DNA of 64,000 bases from Nocardioides iriomotensis (lineage in GTDB: Bacteria; Actinomycetota; Actinomycetes; Propionibacteriales; Nocardioidaceae), in NCBI RefSeq assembly GCF_004168035.1, contig NZ_SDPU01000013.1:39269-103268 (forward strand), written 5' to 3'. A program made the position numbers and the translations under genes. How positions within the stretch are numbered: position 1 is the stretch's first letter; each line of letters starts with the position of its first letter. This document shows, one piece after another, positions 12,061 to 20,433 of the stretch. The notes under the pieces were generated by a model that was not told where the DNA came from, searched no databases, and worked only from the letters and a program-made list of their open reading frames with translations.

Positions 12061-12933
12061 TCAGCCGAGCCAGCCGGCGACCGTGGCCTTGCCGAGGCGC
12101 TCGTGCACGCGCTCGTAGTCGGCGAGGTACGCCGCCGCGGCGATCTCCTCCAGCGCGTGCAGCCGGCCGTAGCTGAAGCCGTTGTCGCCGTCGAGGTAGG
12201 CCTGGACGCCCAGGTCGCGCAGTGTCTGCCGGGTGAGCAGGGTGTCGCGATGGCTGCCGAGGGCGTCCTGCACCGCCTCCGCTGCCTGCTCGAGCCGGGC
12301 GGCGTCGTCGCCGAACAGCGGCCCCAGCGTCTCCGCGGCGTACCGGGCCCGCTTGGCGGCCTTGCGCACGTCGTGGAGCGCATTCCCGCGCAGGTGCTCG
12401 TCGGTGGTCATCGCCGCGACGGCGGCCCGCTTGCGCAGCCGGCGCCAGTCCTTGCGCAGGCGCTTGCGGGCGGTGGACCGCCTCGCGTGCGGCGTCCGCT
12501 CCGCCAACACGTCGAGGTCGGCGAGCAGCGTCCGCCAGGCCGCCGAGCCGAGCAAGGTGTCGACGGCCGGGGCCGCCTCGGCGCGCAGCGCCCGCACGTG
12601 GTCGTCGATGCGCCCGGCGACGTTGCCGAGGACCAGCTCGACGCGCTGTTCCCCGAGGAGCTGGTGCAGGCGGCCCTCCACCACCTCGAGGTCGCGCAGC
12701 CCGCCGAGCTCGAGACCGGCGCGGCGCAGGTCGAGGCGCAGGGCGTCGCACTCCTCCTCGCCGAGCTCCTGGCGGAAGGTCGTGACCAGGCTGCGGATGC
12801 GCCGCAGCGCGACCCGCAGGTCGTGCACGCCCTCGGGGTCGTCCTCGCCGATCCGGCGCTCGGCGTCGCGGGTGGCCGCGATCAGCGTCGTGAGCCGGTC
12901 GCGCAGGAGGGCGGGCACGTCGACGTGGCTCAT
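12061..12933 (-). CDS. CHAD domain protein (polyphosphate binding)
   Basis: CHAD domains are helical bundles that bind inorganic polyphosphate through conserved His, Arg and Lys. The 290-residue protein consists of this domain only. It has the two signature helices GVHDLRVALRRIRSLV near residue 35 and LHDVRKAAKRARYAAE near residue 190, which give the paired H-x-x-R/K-x-x-x-K/R surface. It has no CYTH domain. It lies upstream of mfd on the same strand, separated by about 125 bp. With Ppx in the same window it suggests active polyphosphate metabolism. Confidence 0.88.
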   Translation of the reverse strand: MSHVDVPALLRDRLTTLIAATRDAERRIGEDDPEGVHDLRVALRRIRSLVTTFRQELGEEECDALRLDLRRAGLELGGLRDLEVVEGRLHQLLGEQRVELVLGNVAGRIDDHVRALRAEAAPAVDTLLGSAAWRTLLADLDVLAERTPHARRSTARKRLRKDWRRLRKRAAVAAMTTDEHLRGNALHDVRKAAKRARYAAETLGPLFGDDAARLEQAAEAVQDALGSHRDTLLTRQTLRDLGVQAYLDGDNGFSYGRLHALEEIAAAAYLADYERVHERLGKATVAGWLG

Positions 12934-12976
12934 GCGCCGAGTCTGCCCTGCGGGTGGGCGCTCCGCAGGGCGTTGC

Positions 12977-13417
12977 TCAGAGGTCCTTGCGCATGAGGTG
13001 GTTGACGTGGCCGGGCGGGTAGTCGACCTCGCGGGCGTAGACGTCGTACCCGCAGGCCCCGTAGAACCCCGGCGCCTGGAAGTCCCAGGTGTTCAGCTTC
13101 GCCCAGCGGCAGCCGCGGGCTCGCGCCTGGTCCTCGACGGACGCGAGCAGCGCGCGGCCGAGCCCGGTGCCGCGCAGCGAAGCGTCGACCCACATCGTGT
13201 CGACGGTCAGCCAGTGCCACACGTCCTCGGTGCGCCCGACGCAGCCGCCGACGAGCCGCTCCCCGTCGAGTGCCCACGCGGCCAGCGGGTTCGACCGGAG
13301 GTTGTCCGGCTCGAACCGCTCCCGCACGGCCTCCGAGGCGGCGACGTTGAACTCGACCAGCCGGTCGGTCAGCACCTCCTCGAGGTCCGGACGCGGACCG
13401 GTGACGATCCCGGTCAC
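12977..13417 (-). CDS. GNAT family N-acetyltransferase
   Basis: A 146-residue acetyltransferase-fold protein. The GTG at 13417 overlaps the VOC gene stop as GTGA. The fold is recognised from VGGCVGRTEDVWHWLTVDTMWV, the acetyl-CoA loop SLRGTGLGRALL (R-x-x-G-x-G/A) and the C-terminal WDFQAPGFYGACGYDVYAREVDYPPGH element typical of small actinobacterial GNATs. The substrate is unknown. It is translationally coupled to the VOC protein. Confidence 0.8.
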   Translation of the reverse strand: MTGIVTGPRPDLEEVLTDRLVEFNVAASEAVRERFEPDNLRSNPLAAWALDGERLVGGCVGRTEDVWHWLTVDTMWVDASLRGTGLGRALLASVEDQARARGCRWAKLNTWDFQAPGFYGACGYDVYAREVDYPPGHVNHLMRKDL

Positions 13418-13821
13418 GCCTGCGCCGCGCGTTCGGCGTCGCTGCGCAGGACGCAGAACTCGTTGCCCTCCGGGTCGGCCAGGGTGACCCAGCCGATGCC
13501 CGGCCCATGGATGCTGCTGTGGTCGGCCACCACGGTCGCGCCGAGGTCGCGCAGCCGTCGCACCTCCTCGTCGCGGGTGCCGTCGCTCGGCCGGAGGTCG
13601 AAGTGCACGCGGTTCTTGACCTGCTTGCCCTCCGGGACCTCGATGAACAGCACGTGGTGGCCGGTCTGCGGCGACAGGATCATGCACTCCTCGTGGCCGG
13701 GCTCGTTGGGGTCGCCGTCCACGTCGACGTACCCGAGCACCTGCTTCCACCACTCCGAGAGCTCGTAGGCGTTCTTGCAGTCCACGCTGGTGTGGGAGAT
13801 GTACGACGTCATGGCGGCCAT
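13414..13821 (-). CDS. VOC/glyoxalase-fold protein
   Basis: A 135-residue vicinal-oxygen-chelate protein with one beta-alpha-beta-beta-beta pair. It opens with SYISHTSVDCKNAYELSEWW, has VHFDLRP in the middle, and ends in the classic GWVTLADPEGNEFCVLR strand whose Glu is a usual metal ligand. It is probably a dimeric dioxygenase, glyoxalase or resistance-type protein; the substrate is unknown. ATGs at 13821 and 13812 are both possible starts. The gene is coupled to the GNAT gene. Confidence 0.82.
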   Translation of the reverse strand: MAAMTSYISHTSVDCKNAYELSEWWKQVLGYVDVDGDPNEPGHEECMILSPQTGHHVLFIEVPEGKQVKNRVHFDLRPSDGTRDEEVRRLRDLGATVVADHSSIHGPGIGWVTLADPEGNEFCVLRSDAERAAQA

Positions 13822-13861
13822 CCTGGCCTGTCCCGGGGGCCCCGGTCGCTAGGTTTTCTCC

Positions 13862-14827
13862 ATGGCATCGAAGGGGTCGTCGCCCGCGGTGGAGCTGGAG
13901 GTCGAGGACAAGGTCGTCCGGGTCTCCAATCCCGAGCGCGTCTACTTCCCGGCCCGCGGCGAGACCAAGATGGACCTCGTCGAGTACTACCTCGCGGTCG
14001 GCGACGGCATCGTCAACGCGCTCCGCGAGCGGCCGTGCATGCTGCACCGGTTCCCCACCGGCGTCAGCGGCGAGAAGGTCCACCAGAAGCGGCTCCCCCA
14101 CGGCGCCCCGCCGTGGATGGAGACCGTGCGCGTGCACTTCCCGCGCTGGAACCGGACCGCCGACGAGCTGTGCGTCACCGAGATCGCCCAGGTGGTCTGG
14201 GCGGTGCAGATGTCGACGGTCGAGTTCCACCCGTGGAACAGTCGCCGCGCCGACACCGAGAAGCCCGACGAGTGGCGCATCGACCTGGACCCCGGCGACG
14301 AGTGCGACTACGCGACGGTGCGCCGGGTCGCCCACGTCGTGCACGAGGTGCTCGACGAGCTGGGAGCCACCGGCTACCCCAAGACGTCGGGCGGCAAGGG
14401 GATGCACGTCTACGTGCGGATCCCGCCCGACCACGGCTTCAAGGACGTCCGGCGCGGAGCGTTGGCGTTCGCGCGTGAGGTCGAGCGCCGTACCGACGAC
14501 GTGACGACGACCTGGTGGCGCAAGGACCGCGACCCCACCAGGCTCTTCGTCGACTACAACCAGAACGCCCGCGACCACACGATCGCCGCCGCCTACTCCG
14601 TGCGCGGCAACCCCGAGGGCACGGTGTCGACGCCGATCCGGTGGGACGAGGTGGACGACGCGGACCCGCGCGACTTCACGATCGCGACGGTGCCCGCGCG
14701 CTACGCCGAGCTCGGCGACCTGCACCACGACATCGACGACCACGTCTTCGACTTCACCCCGCTGCTGGAGTGGGCGGAGCGTGACGAGGCCGCGGGCGCC
14801 GAGGGCCCGGCCGACCCCGACGAGTAG
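13862..14827 (+). CDS. Stand-alone LigD-type polymerase/primase
   Basis: Archaeo-eukaryotic primase-fold nucleotidyltransferase, related to the polymerase domain of the NHEJ ligase LigD. The 321-residue protein is polymerase domain only. It shows NPERVYFPARGETKMDLVEYY, the metal pair D141/D143 in RIDLDPGDE, SGGKGMHVYVRI near 176-187, and the third acidic residue in RLFVDYNQNARDHTIAAAYS near 231. No ligase, phosphoesterase or Ku gene is adjacent, which fits the Prim-PolC/LigD-like paralogues of actinobacteria implicated in gap-filling repair. Confidence 0.9.
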   Translation: MASKGSSPAVELEVEDKVVRVSNPERVYFPARGETKMDLVEYYLAVGDGIVNALRERPCMLHRFPTGVSGEKVHQKRLPHGAPPWMETVRVHFPRWNRTADELCVTEIAQVVWAVQMSTVEFHPWNSRRADTEKPDEWRIDLDPGDECDYATVRRVAHVVHEVLDELGATGYPKTSGGKGMHVYVRIPPDHGFKDVRRGALAFAREVERRTDDVTTTWWRKDRDPTRLFVDYNQNARDHTIAAAYSVRGNPEGTVSTPIRWDEVDDADPRDFTIATVPARYAELGDLHHDIDDHVFDFTPLLEWAERDEAAGAEGPADPDE

Positions 14828-14835
14828 GTCCCGCC

Positions 14836-15123
14836 TCAGACGTCGAGCGTGAGGGTGATCGTGACGACGTCGCCGAGCTCGATCCCCTCGGCCTGCCGGA
14901 TCTTGTCCTTCAGCGGCACGACGAACGACCCGTCCTTGGGCCACAGCGACGTCGTCCACGTCGTCTCGCCGATGCGAAGGGTGCCCGGGATCATCCCCCA
15001 GCCGTAGGTCAGCGCGGCCGCGACGTCCTGGATCACGAGGGCGTCGTCCTCGGGCACGGCGACGAAGTGGTACGGCGCGGGGCCGCGCCACTCGAAGACC
15101 GGGCCGGTGAACTCCAGCTCCAT
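14836..15123 (-). CDS. DUF1905 domain protein
   Basis: A 95-residue beta-barrel-like protein (ELEFTGPVFEWRGPAPYHFV, then YGWGMIPGTLRIGETTW, FVVPLKDKIRQ and GDVVTITLTLDV) matching DUF1905. Its biochemical role is not established. The ATG at 15123 shares one base with the HAD stop codon (TGATG), so it is co-translated with HAD and CysQ genes. Confidence 0.8.
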   Translation of the reverse strand: MELEFTGPVFEWRGPAPYHFVAVPEDDALVIQDVAAALTYGWGMIPGTLRIGETTWTTSLWPKDGSFVVPLKDKIRQAEGIELGDVVTITLTLDV

Positions 15124-15746
15124 CAGACGTCCAGCCCGTGCCGCACGAGGTGCTCGCGGAGGACGTCGACGCCCTCCCCGACCTGCCAGCTCTCGGCGCG
15201 CAGGCCGACCGCCCGGGCGTTGTCGACGTTGCCCGGGTTGTCGTCGACGAACAGCACGCTGTCGGGGGCGAGCCCGAGCCGGTCGAGGACCGTGCGGAAG
15301 TAGGCCGGGTCGGGCTTCGCGACGCGCAGGTCGTAGGAGTAGAAGGCGCCGTCCATGAGCTCGTCGTACCCGAGCTCGCGCTGCATGAAGCGGCCGCGGT
15401 GCTCGTCCTGGTTGGTGGCGAGGTAGCAGCGCGCGCCGGTGGCGCGCACCTTCGCGACCAGCGCTCGGGTCTCCTCGACCGGCCGGATCGTGAGCCACAC
15501 CTGCAGCGCGTCGTCGTACGCCTCGGGGATGCCCCACTCCTCCAGCAGGCGGGGCAGCACCTCGACCCAGCGCGCGTCGCCGGTCAGGCACGGCCGCTCG
15601 GCGGCGAACGCCGCGGCGAGGAACCCCTCGACGTCGTCGACGAGGTGCCCGACGGCCGGGCGCATCGAGGCCTCCCAGCCCGAGGGCAGGTCCTGGAGGA
15701 CGCCGTCGGCGTCCCACAGGACGGCGGACACGCCCCCCGCGCGCAC
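15123..15746 (-). CDS. HAD superfamily phosphatase-like hydrolase
   Basis: A phosphohydrolase of the haloacid dehalogenase family. The start may be the GTG at 15746 or the GTG at 15731; the latter has a GGGGGG run close upstream. Motif I is VLWDADGVL (nucleophile Asp), motif II is CYLATNQDE, the Lys is in DLRVAKPDPAYF and motif IV is VLFVDDNPGNVDNARAVGL. The helical cap lies between motifs I and II. The substrate is unknown. It sits between cysQ and the DUF1905 gene with near-zero spacing. Confidence 0.82.
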   Translation of the reverse strand: MRAGGVSAVLWDADGVLQDLPSGWEASMRPAVGHLVDDVEGFLAAAFAAERPCLTGDARWVEVLPRLLEEWGIPEAYDDALQVWLTIRPVEETRALVAKVRATGARCYLATNQDEHRGRFMQRELGYDELMDGAFYSYDLRVAKPDPAYFRTVLDRLGLAPDSVLFVDDNPGNVDNARAVGLRAESWQVGEGVDVLREHLVRHGLDV

Positions 15747-15747
15747 G

Positions 15748-16545
15748 TCAGTCGGTGCCGTGGGTGCGGACGAACTCGACGATGGCGTCGGACAGCTCGG
15801 GACGGCAGACGATGAGGTCGGGCAGCCAGACGTCGTCCTGGTTGTAGACGAGCGGGGTGCCGTCGACGCGCGAGGTGAAGAGGCCGGCCGCGCGGGCGAC
15901 CGCGACGGGGGCGGCGGAGTCCCACTCGTACTGGCCGCCGGCGTGCACGTAGGCGTCGGACACGTCGCGGGCGACGGAGATGACCTTGGCTCCGGCCGAG
16001 CCCATCGGCACCAGGTCGGCGCCGATCTCCTCGGCCAGGGCCTGCACGAACGCCGGCGGGCGGCTGCGGGAGACCGCGATCCGCGGACGGGGCGCGGTGC
16101 GGGCCGGGACCACCGGCGGCTGGCCGGTGTGGAAGGTGGTGCCGAGGCCGGGCTGCGCGACCGCGCCCGCGACCAGCTCGCCGGTGTCGTCGCCGGTGCG
16201 CGACCAGAGCGCGACGTGCACGGCCCAGTCGTCGCGCGGCGGCTCGGAGAACTCCCGGGTGCCGTCGAGCGGGTCGACGATCCAGACCCGGTCGGCGCCG
16301 AGGCGGGCCTTGTCGTCCTTGCCCTCCTCCGACAGCACGGCGTCGCCGGGGCGGTGCTCGGCGAGGAGCGCGACGAGCAGGTCGTGGGCGGCCTGGTCAC
16401 CGGCGTCCTTGAGCTCCTTGCCCTCGAGGCCCTCGGTGCGGACCTGGGTCAGCCGCTCGCCGGCGACGGTGGCCGCCCAGGCGGCGAAGAGGTGGTCGTC
16501 GGCCAGCGCCTCGGCGGGCGGGACGGGGAGGTCGGTGGTGCTCAT
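15748..16545 (-). CDS. cysQ: 3'(2'),5'-bisphosphate nucleotidase CysQ-type
   Basis: Inositol-monophosphatase-fold, magnesium-dependent phosphatase that recycles PAP/PAPS to AMP in sulfate assimilation. The 265-residue protein has DAGDQAAHDLL, the first metal site AVLSEEGKDD, the core WIVDPLDGTREFSE and the C-terminal YEWDSAAPVAVARAAG that completes the metal site. The length and the Thr-Arg-Glu-Phe after DPLDG fit CysQ better than an inositol or fructose bisphosphatase. HAD and DUF1905 genes follow directly. Confidence 0.88.
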   Translation of the reverse strand: MSTTDLPVPPAEALADDHLFAAWAATVAGERLTQVRTEGLEGKELKDAGDQAAHDLLVALLAEHRPGDAVLSEEGKDDKARLGADRVWIVDPLDGTREFSEPPRDDWAVHVALWSRTGDDTGELVAGAVAQPGLGTTFHTGQPPVVPARTAPRPRIAVSRSRPPAFVQALAEEIGADLVPMGSAGAKVISVARDVSDAYVHAGGQYEWDSAAPVAVARAAGLFTSRVDGTPLVYNQDDVWLPDLIVCRPELSDAIVEFVRTHGTD

Positions 16546-16626
16546 ACGGGGTCCCCGCGGCGTTCTCCGGCGGAGGAGCGTAGCGGAGGAGACGGGGAAC
16601 GTCGTGGGGTGTTCATGCGGACTCCT

Positions 16627-17241
16627 TCAGGAGTTGAAGCGGCTCTGGGTCTTGTCGAGGCCCTCGGTGACCAGGCTCTCGACGGCGTCGGCGGCGCGGT
16701 CCACCTGGAACGGCAGCACCTTGCGCTCGCTGGACGAGTAGTTGGACAGCACGAAGGCGGCGGGGTCCTGCCGGCCGGGCGGGCGGCCGATGCCCACGCG
16801 GACCCGGTGGAAGTCACCGGAGTCGAGCGAGCGGCGCATCGAGCGGAGGCCGTTGTGGCCGTTGTCGCCGCCGCCGATCTTCACGCGCATCGTGTCGAAG
16901 GGGATGTCGAGCTCGTCGTGGATCGCGACGATCCGCTCGACGGGGACCTTGTAGAACTTCGCCAGCGTGGACACGGGTCCGCCGGTCTCGTTCATGTAGC
17001 AGCGCGGCCGGGCCAGCACGACCCGCACCCCGCCGATGCCGCCGGTGCCGCCGAGGCGGCCCTCCACGACGTCGGCGCGGCCGGACTTGTGCGGCCGGAA
17101 GCCGGAGCCGACGCGGTCGGCCAGCTCGTCGGCCACGAGGTAGCCGATGTTGTGCCGGTGGCCGGCGTACGAAGGGCCGGGGTTCCCGAGGCCCACGACC
17201 AGCCAGACACCGCTGTCGGCGCCGGCAGGCGTGGTGCTCAC
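16627..17241 (-). CDS. pth: Peptidyl-tRNA hydrolase
   Basis: Releases peptides from peptidyl-tRNA after abortive translation. The core shows [21 protein letters not shown] (catalytic His in GHRHN), [12 protein letters not shown], the catalytic Asp in [10 protein letters not shown] and [14 protein letters not shown] prefer the GTG at 17241 (204 residues), which puts 15 residues before the VVGLGNPG motif as in other family members. A GTG at 17325 overlaps the rplY stop as GTGA and would add 28 Arg-rich residues; it cannot be excluded. The rplY-pth order is conserved. Confidence 0.95.
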   Translation of the reverse strand: MSTTPAGADSGVWLVVGLGNPGPSYAGHRHNIGYLVADELADRVGSGFRPHKSGRADVVEGRLGGTGGIGGVRVVLARPRCYMNETGGPVSTLAKFYKVPVERIVAIHDELDIPFDTMRVKIGGGDNGHNGLRSMRRSLDSGDFHRVRVGIGRPPGRQDPAAFVLSNYSSSERKVLPFQVDRAADAVESLVTEGLDKTQSRFNS

Positions 17242-17321
17242 GGGATCCCCGGCCTTCCTGTCGTACTCGGTCGAGCCCCGGAGGGCACGCGCGACGGCCT
17301 CGATGAGAGACCTGACGCGGC

Positions 17322-18020
<699 letters not shown>

Positions 18021-18251
18021 GGGGGTGGAACTCCTCAGCTTCGATGCGTACGACGTGCGTGTGGTGCTTCTGCTCGGTGGCTGCACCGGTGAGGAGGGTG
18101 GCGCTCCGGGACGCGGGCGCGGACCGGGCCGGAAGACCAGCCGGTCGGGCCACCGCGTCGATCACGGAGCGAGAACATCTCCCTCGCCGAGGCAACTTGC
18201 CGAGTCTAACGGCCTCCCCGGCCCGCGCGCGAATCCGCGACGCGGGGGTGG

Positions 18252-18686
18252 TCAGGCCCAGGGGTCGGTGATCGAGCGCAGGTCGGCCAGCGAGCGGCGC
18301 AGCTCGGCCATCCGCTTGGCGCCGAGGTGCTGCTCCCACTCCCGGTCGATCCGCTGCTCCATCTCGCGGGCCCGGTGCTGCGCCTCCCGGCCGCGTGCGG
18401 CGAGCCGGACGAGGCGGGCCCGGGCGTCGGAGGGGTCGGGGACGCGTTCGACGTACCCGGTCCGCTCGAGCTGGCCGACGAGCTCGCCGCAGGCCTGCTT
18501 GGTGATCTGGGCCTGCTCGGCGAGCTCGGTGAGGCGGATGCCGTCCTGGCTGACACGCGCGGCCACGCGGGCCTGGGCGAGGGTGACGTCGTCGAAGCCC
18601 TCGTCGGCGAGGAAGTCGAGGATCCGGCGCTCGGCGTGCCGTTGCGCGATGAACATCAGCACGGCCACGTGCGGCTGGTCGGCCAT
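18252..18686 (-). CDS. MarR family transcriptional regulator
   Basis: A 144-residue winged-helix regulator. The recognition region is RLTELAEQAQITKQACGELVGQLERTGYVERVPDPSDARARLVRL, with the MarR wing Asp-Ala-Arg; a long amphipathic C-terminal helix (REMEQRIDREWEQHL) supports dimerisation. It is divergently transcribed from the maleylpyruvate-isomerase-like gene. The 15-bp palindrome between the genes is the obvious candidate operator. The ligand is unknown. Confidence 0.88.
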   Translation of the reverse strand: MADQPHVAVLMFIAQRHAERRILDFLADEGFDDVTLAQARVAARVSQDGIRLTELAEQAQITKQACGELVGQLERTGYVERVPDPSDARARLVRLAARGREAQHRAREMEQRIDREWEQHLGAKRMAELRRSLADLRSITDPWA

Positions 18687-18711
18687 GGGCTGGACCTCCT
18701 CTCCCTCGGCC

Positions 18712-18740
18712 TTGACAGATTGGTCAGGAGTCCTGACTAT
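18712..18740 (+). promoter_or_regulatory. Promoter with embedded palindromic operator
   Basis: A TTGACA hexamer (18712-18717) is followed 17 bp later by a GACTAT hexamer (18735-18740). The spacer contains the perfect 15-bp palindrome GTCAGGAGTCCTGAC (18723-18737, single-base centre). This placement lets a bound MarR dimer block RNA polymerase. Orientation is towards the isomerase-like gene at 18779; the divergent marR gene starts at 18686, so one site could serve both. Binding is inferred. Confidence 0.6.
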
Positions 18741-18778
18741 TTTCGTCAGGGAACCTTACCAGTTTCGGAGGCGTGGCG

Positions 18779-19393
18779 ATGAGCGGCATGGACAAGGACA
18801 CCGTCTGGCGGTACATCCACGCGGAACGTCGCGCCCTGGCCGGCCACCTCGCCACCCTCGACGCCGAGCAGTGGGAGCACGACTCGCTCTGCGCGGGCTG
18901 GACCGTGCGCGACGTCGCCGCCCACGTCATCTCCACGCCGCAGATCGGCTGGCGCGAGGTGCTGCGGATGACGCCGCTGATGCTCAAGGGCTACCACCGC
19001 GCGATCTTCGAGGTGACCAAGGAGCTGGGAAAGGCGCCGGTCGACGACATCCTGGCCCAGTACGAGCGGTACGACGGCTCGACCCACCACGTCCCCACCA
19101 CGACGCACGTGGAGCCGCTGATCGACGCCCTGGTGCACACCCAGGACGTGCTCCGGCCGCTCGGCATCGAGCACGAGATGCCGGCCGAGGCCGCGGCGTT
19201 CGCGGCCGACCGCGCCTGGCTGCTGTTCGCGCCCGTCTTCGGCACAGGGATCCCACGGCGCGGGCTCCGCCTGGTCGCGACCGACACCGACTGGACGCGG
19301 GGCCGGGGTGACCGCGTGGTCGAGGCGCCGATGCAGGAGCTGCTGATGTTCGTGACCGGCCGGAGCGCCGCGCGGGTCAGCGTGCCCCAGTAG
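18779..19393 (+). CDS. Maleylpyruvate isomerase / DinB-like family (TIGR03083)
   Basis: A 204-residue helical-bundle protein of the mycothiol-dependent maleylpyruvate isomerase group. The N-terminal signature is AERRALAGHLATLDAEQWEHDSLCAGWTVRDVAAHVI, giving the conserved W-T-V-x-D-x-x-A-H metal His. A second conserved segment is HVEPLIDALVHTQDVLRPLG. The ATG at 18779 is chosen because GGAGG at 18767-18771 is seven bases upstream. It is probably a thiol transferase; the substrate is unknown. It is likely controlled by the divergent MarR protein. Confidence 0.82.
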   Translation: MSGMDKDTVWRYIHAERRALAGHLATLDAEQWEHDSLCAGWTVRDVAAHVISTPQIGWREVLRMTPLMLKGYHRAIFEVTKELGKAPVDDILAQYERYDGSTHHVPTTTHVEPLIDALVHTQDVLRPLGIEHEMPAEAAAFAADRAWLLFAPVFGTGIPRRGLRLVATDTDWTRGRGDRVVEAPMQELLMFVTGRSAARVSVPQ

Positions 19394-19420
19394 GGGCGCG
19401 CGGGGGGCGCTCCTACTGGG
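19386..19420. terminator. Bidirectional terminator hairpin shared by convergent genes
   Basis: A 14-bp stem with one G-U pair (CCCAGTAGGGGCGC, 19386-19399, against GCGCTCCTACTGGG, 19407-19420) and a 7-base loop. It contains the stop codons of both the plus-strand isomerase gene (19391-19393) and minus-strand prs (19413-19415). It lacks long T tracts, as is common in high-G+C actinobacteria. Confidence 0.7.
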
Positions 19421-20396
19421 CCTGGCCCTCGAACAGCGAGGTGACCGAACCGTCCTCGAACACCTCGCGGATCGCGCGGCTGATCAGCGGCGCGATCGAC
19501 AGCACGGTGAGCTTGTCGAACTGCCGGTCCGCCGGGATCGGCAGCGTGTTGGTCACGACGACCTCGGTGGCCGGGCTGTTCTTGAGCCGGTCGACCGCCG
19601 GGTCGGACAGGATCGCGTGGGTGGCGGCGATGACGACGCCCGCGGCGCCGTCGTTCATCAGCGCCTCGGCGGCCTTCACGATCGTGCCACCGGTGTCGAT
19701 CATGTCGTCGACGAGCACGCAGATGCGACCCTCGACCTGGCCGACGACGCGGTTGGCGACCGACTCGTTGGGCCGGTTGATGTCGCGGGTCTTGTGGATG
19801 AACGCCAGCGGGGCACCGCCCAACCGGCTCGACCACTGCTCGGCGACCTTGATCCGGCCGGCGTCGGGCGAGACGACCGCCAGCTGCTCGTGGCCGTAGC
19901 GGTCCGCCACGTGCTGCGACAGGATCGGCAGCGCCATCAGGTGGTCCACCGGGCCGTCGAAGAAGCCCTGGATCTGCGCGGTGTGCAGGTCGACCGCGAT
20001 CAGCCGGTCGGCGCCGGCGGTCTTGAACATGTCGGCCATCAGGCGCGCGGAGATCGGCTCGCGGCCGCGGTGCTTCTTGTCCTGGCGGGCGTAGCCGTAG
20101 AACGGCATCACGACCGTGATCCGCTTGGCCGAGGCGCGCTTGAGCGCGTCGACCATGATCAGGTGCTCCATGATCCACTCGTTGATCGGCGCCGTGTGGC
20201 TCTGGATCACGAAGGCGTCGGAGCCCCGGACGGACTCCTCGAAGCGGACGTAGATCTCGGAGTTCGCGAACTCGTAGGCCGAGGTCGGGACCAGCCCGGT
20301 GCCGAGCAGCTCGGCGACCTCCTCCGCGAGCTCGGGGTGTGCCCGACCGCTGAAGACCATGAGGTTCTTCTCGGTCGTCCGCTTCAAGCCGCTCAC
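19413..20396 (-). CDS. prs: Ribose-phosphate pyrophosphokinase (PRPP synthetase)
   Basis: Makes PRPP from ribose-5-phosphate and ATP for nucleotides, His, Trp and decaprenyl-phosphoribose. The GTG at 20396 gives 327 residues. Signatures are NLMVFSGRAHPELAEEVAELL, FANSEIYVRFEESVRGSDAFVIQ, PFYGYARQDKKHRGREPIS, DLHTAQIQGFF and the PRPP loop VLVDDMIDTGGTIVKAA. It is 38 bp downstream of glmU on the same strand, the usual actinobacterial pair. Confidence 0.97.
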   Translation of the reverse strand: MSGLKRTTEKNLMVFSGRAHPELAEEVAELLGTGLVPTSAYEFANSEIYVRFEESVRGSDAFVIQSHTAPINEWIMEHLIMVDALKRASAKRITVVMPFYGYARQDKKHRGREPISARLMADMFKTAGADRLIAVDLHTAQIQGFFDGPVDHLMALPILSQHVADRYGHEQLAVVSPDAGRIKVAEQWSSRLGGAPLAFIHKTRDINRPNESVANRVVGQVEGRICVLVDDMIDTGGTIVKAAEALMNDGAAGVVIAATHAILSDPAVDRLKNSPATEVVVTNTLPIPADRQFDKLTVLSIAPLISRAIREVFEDGSVTSLFEGQAQ

Positions 20397-20433
20397 GTCA
20401 GGGGTCTCCTCGAGCTCTGGTACACGCACCGCG

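Noticed and set aside
7918..12996. A 1692-codon open frame on the plus strand
   Set aside because: It lies opposite Mfd, the CHAD protein and the SurA-like gene. Its translation is composed of Arg, Gly, His, Val and Asp runs typical of antisense shadows in high-G+C DNA, with no domain.
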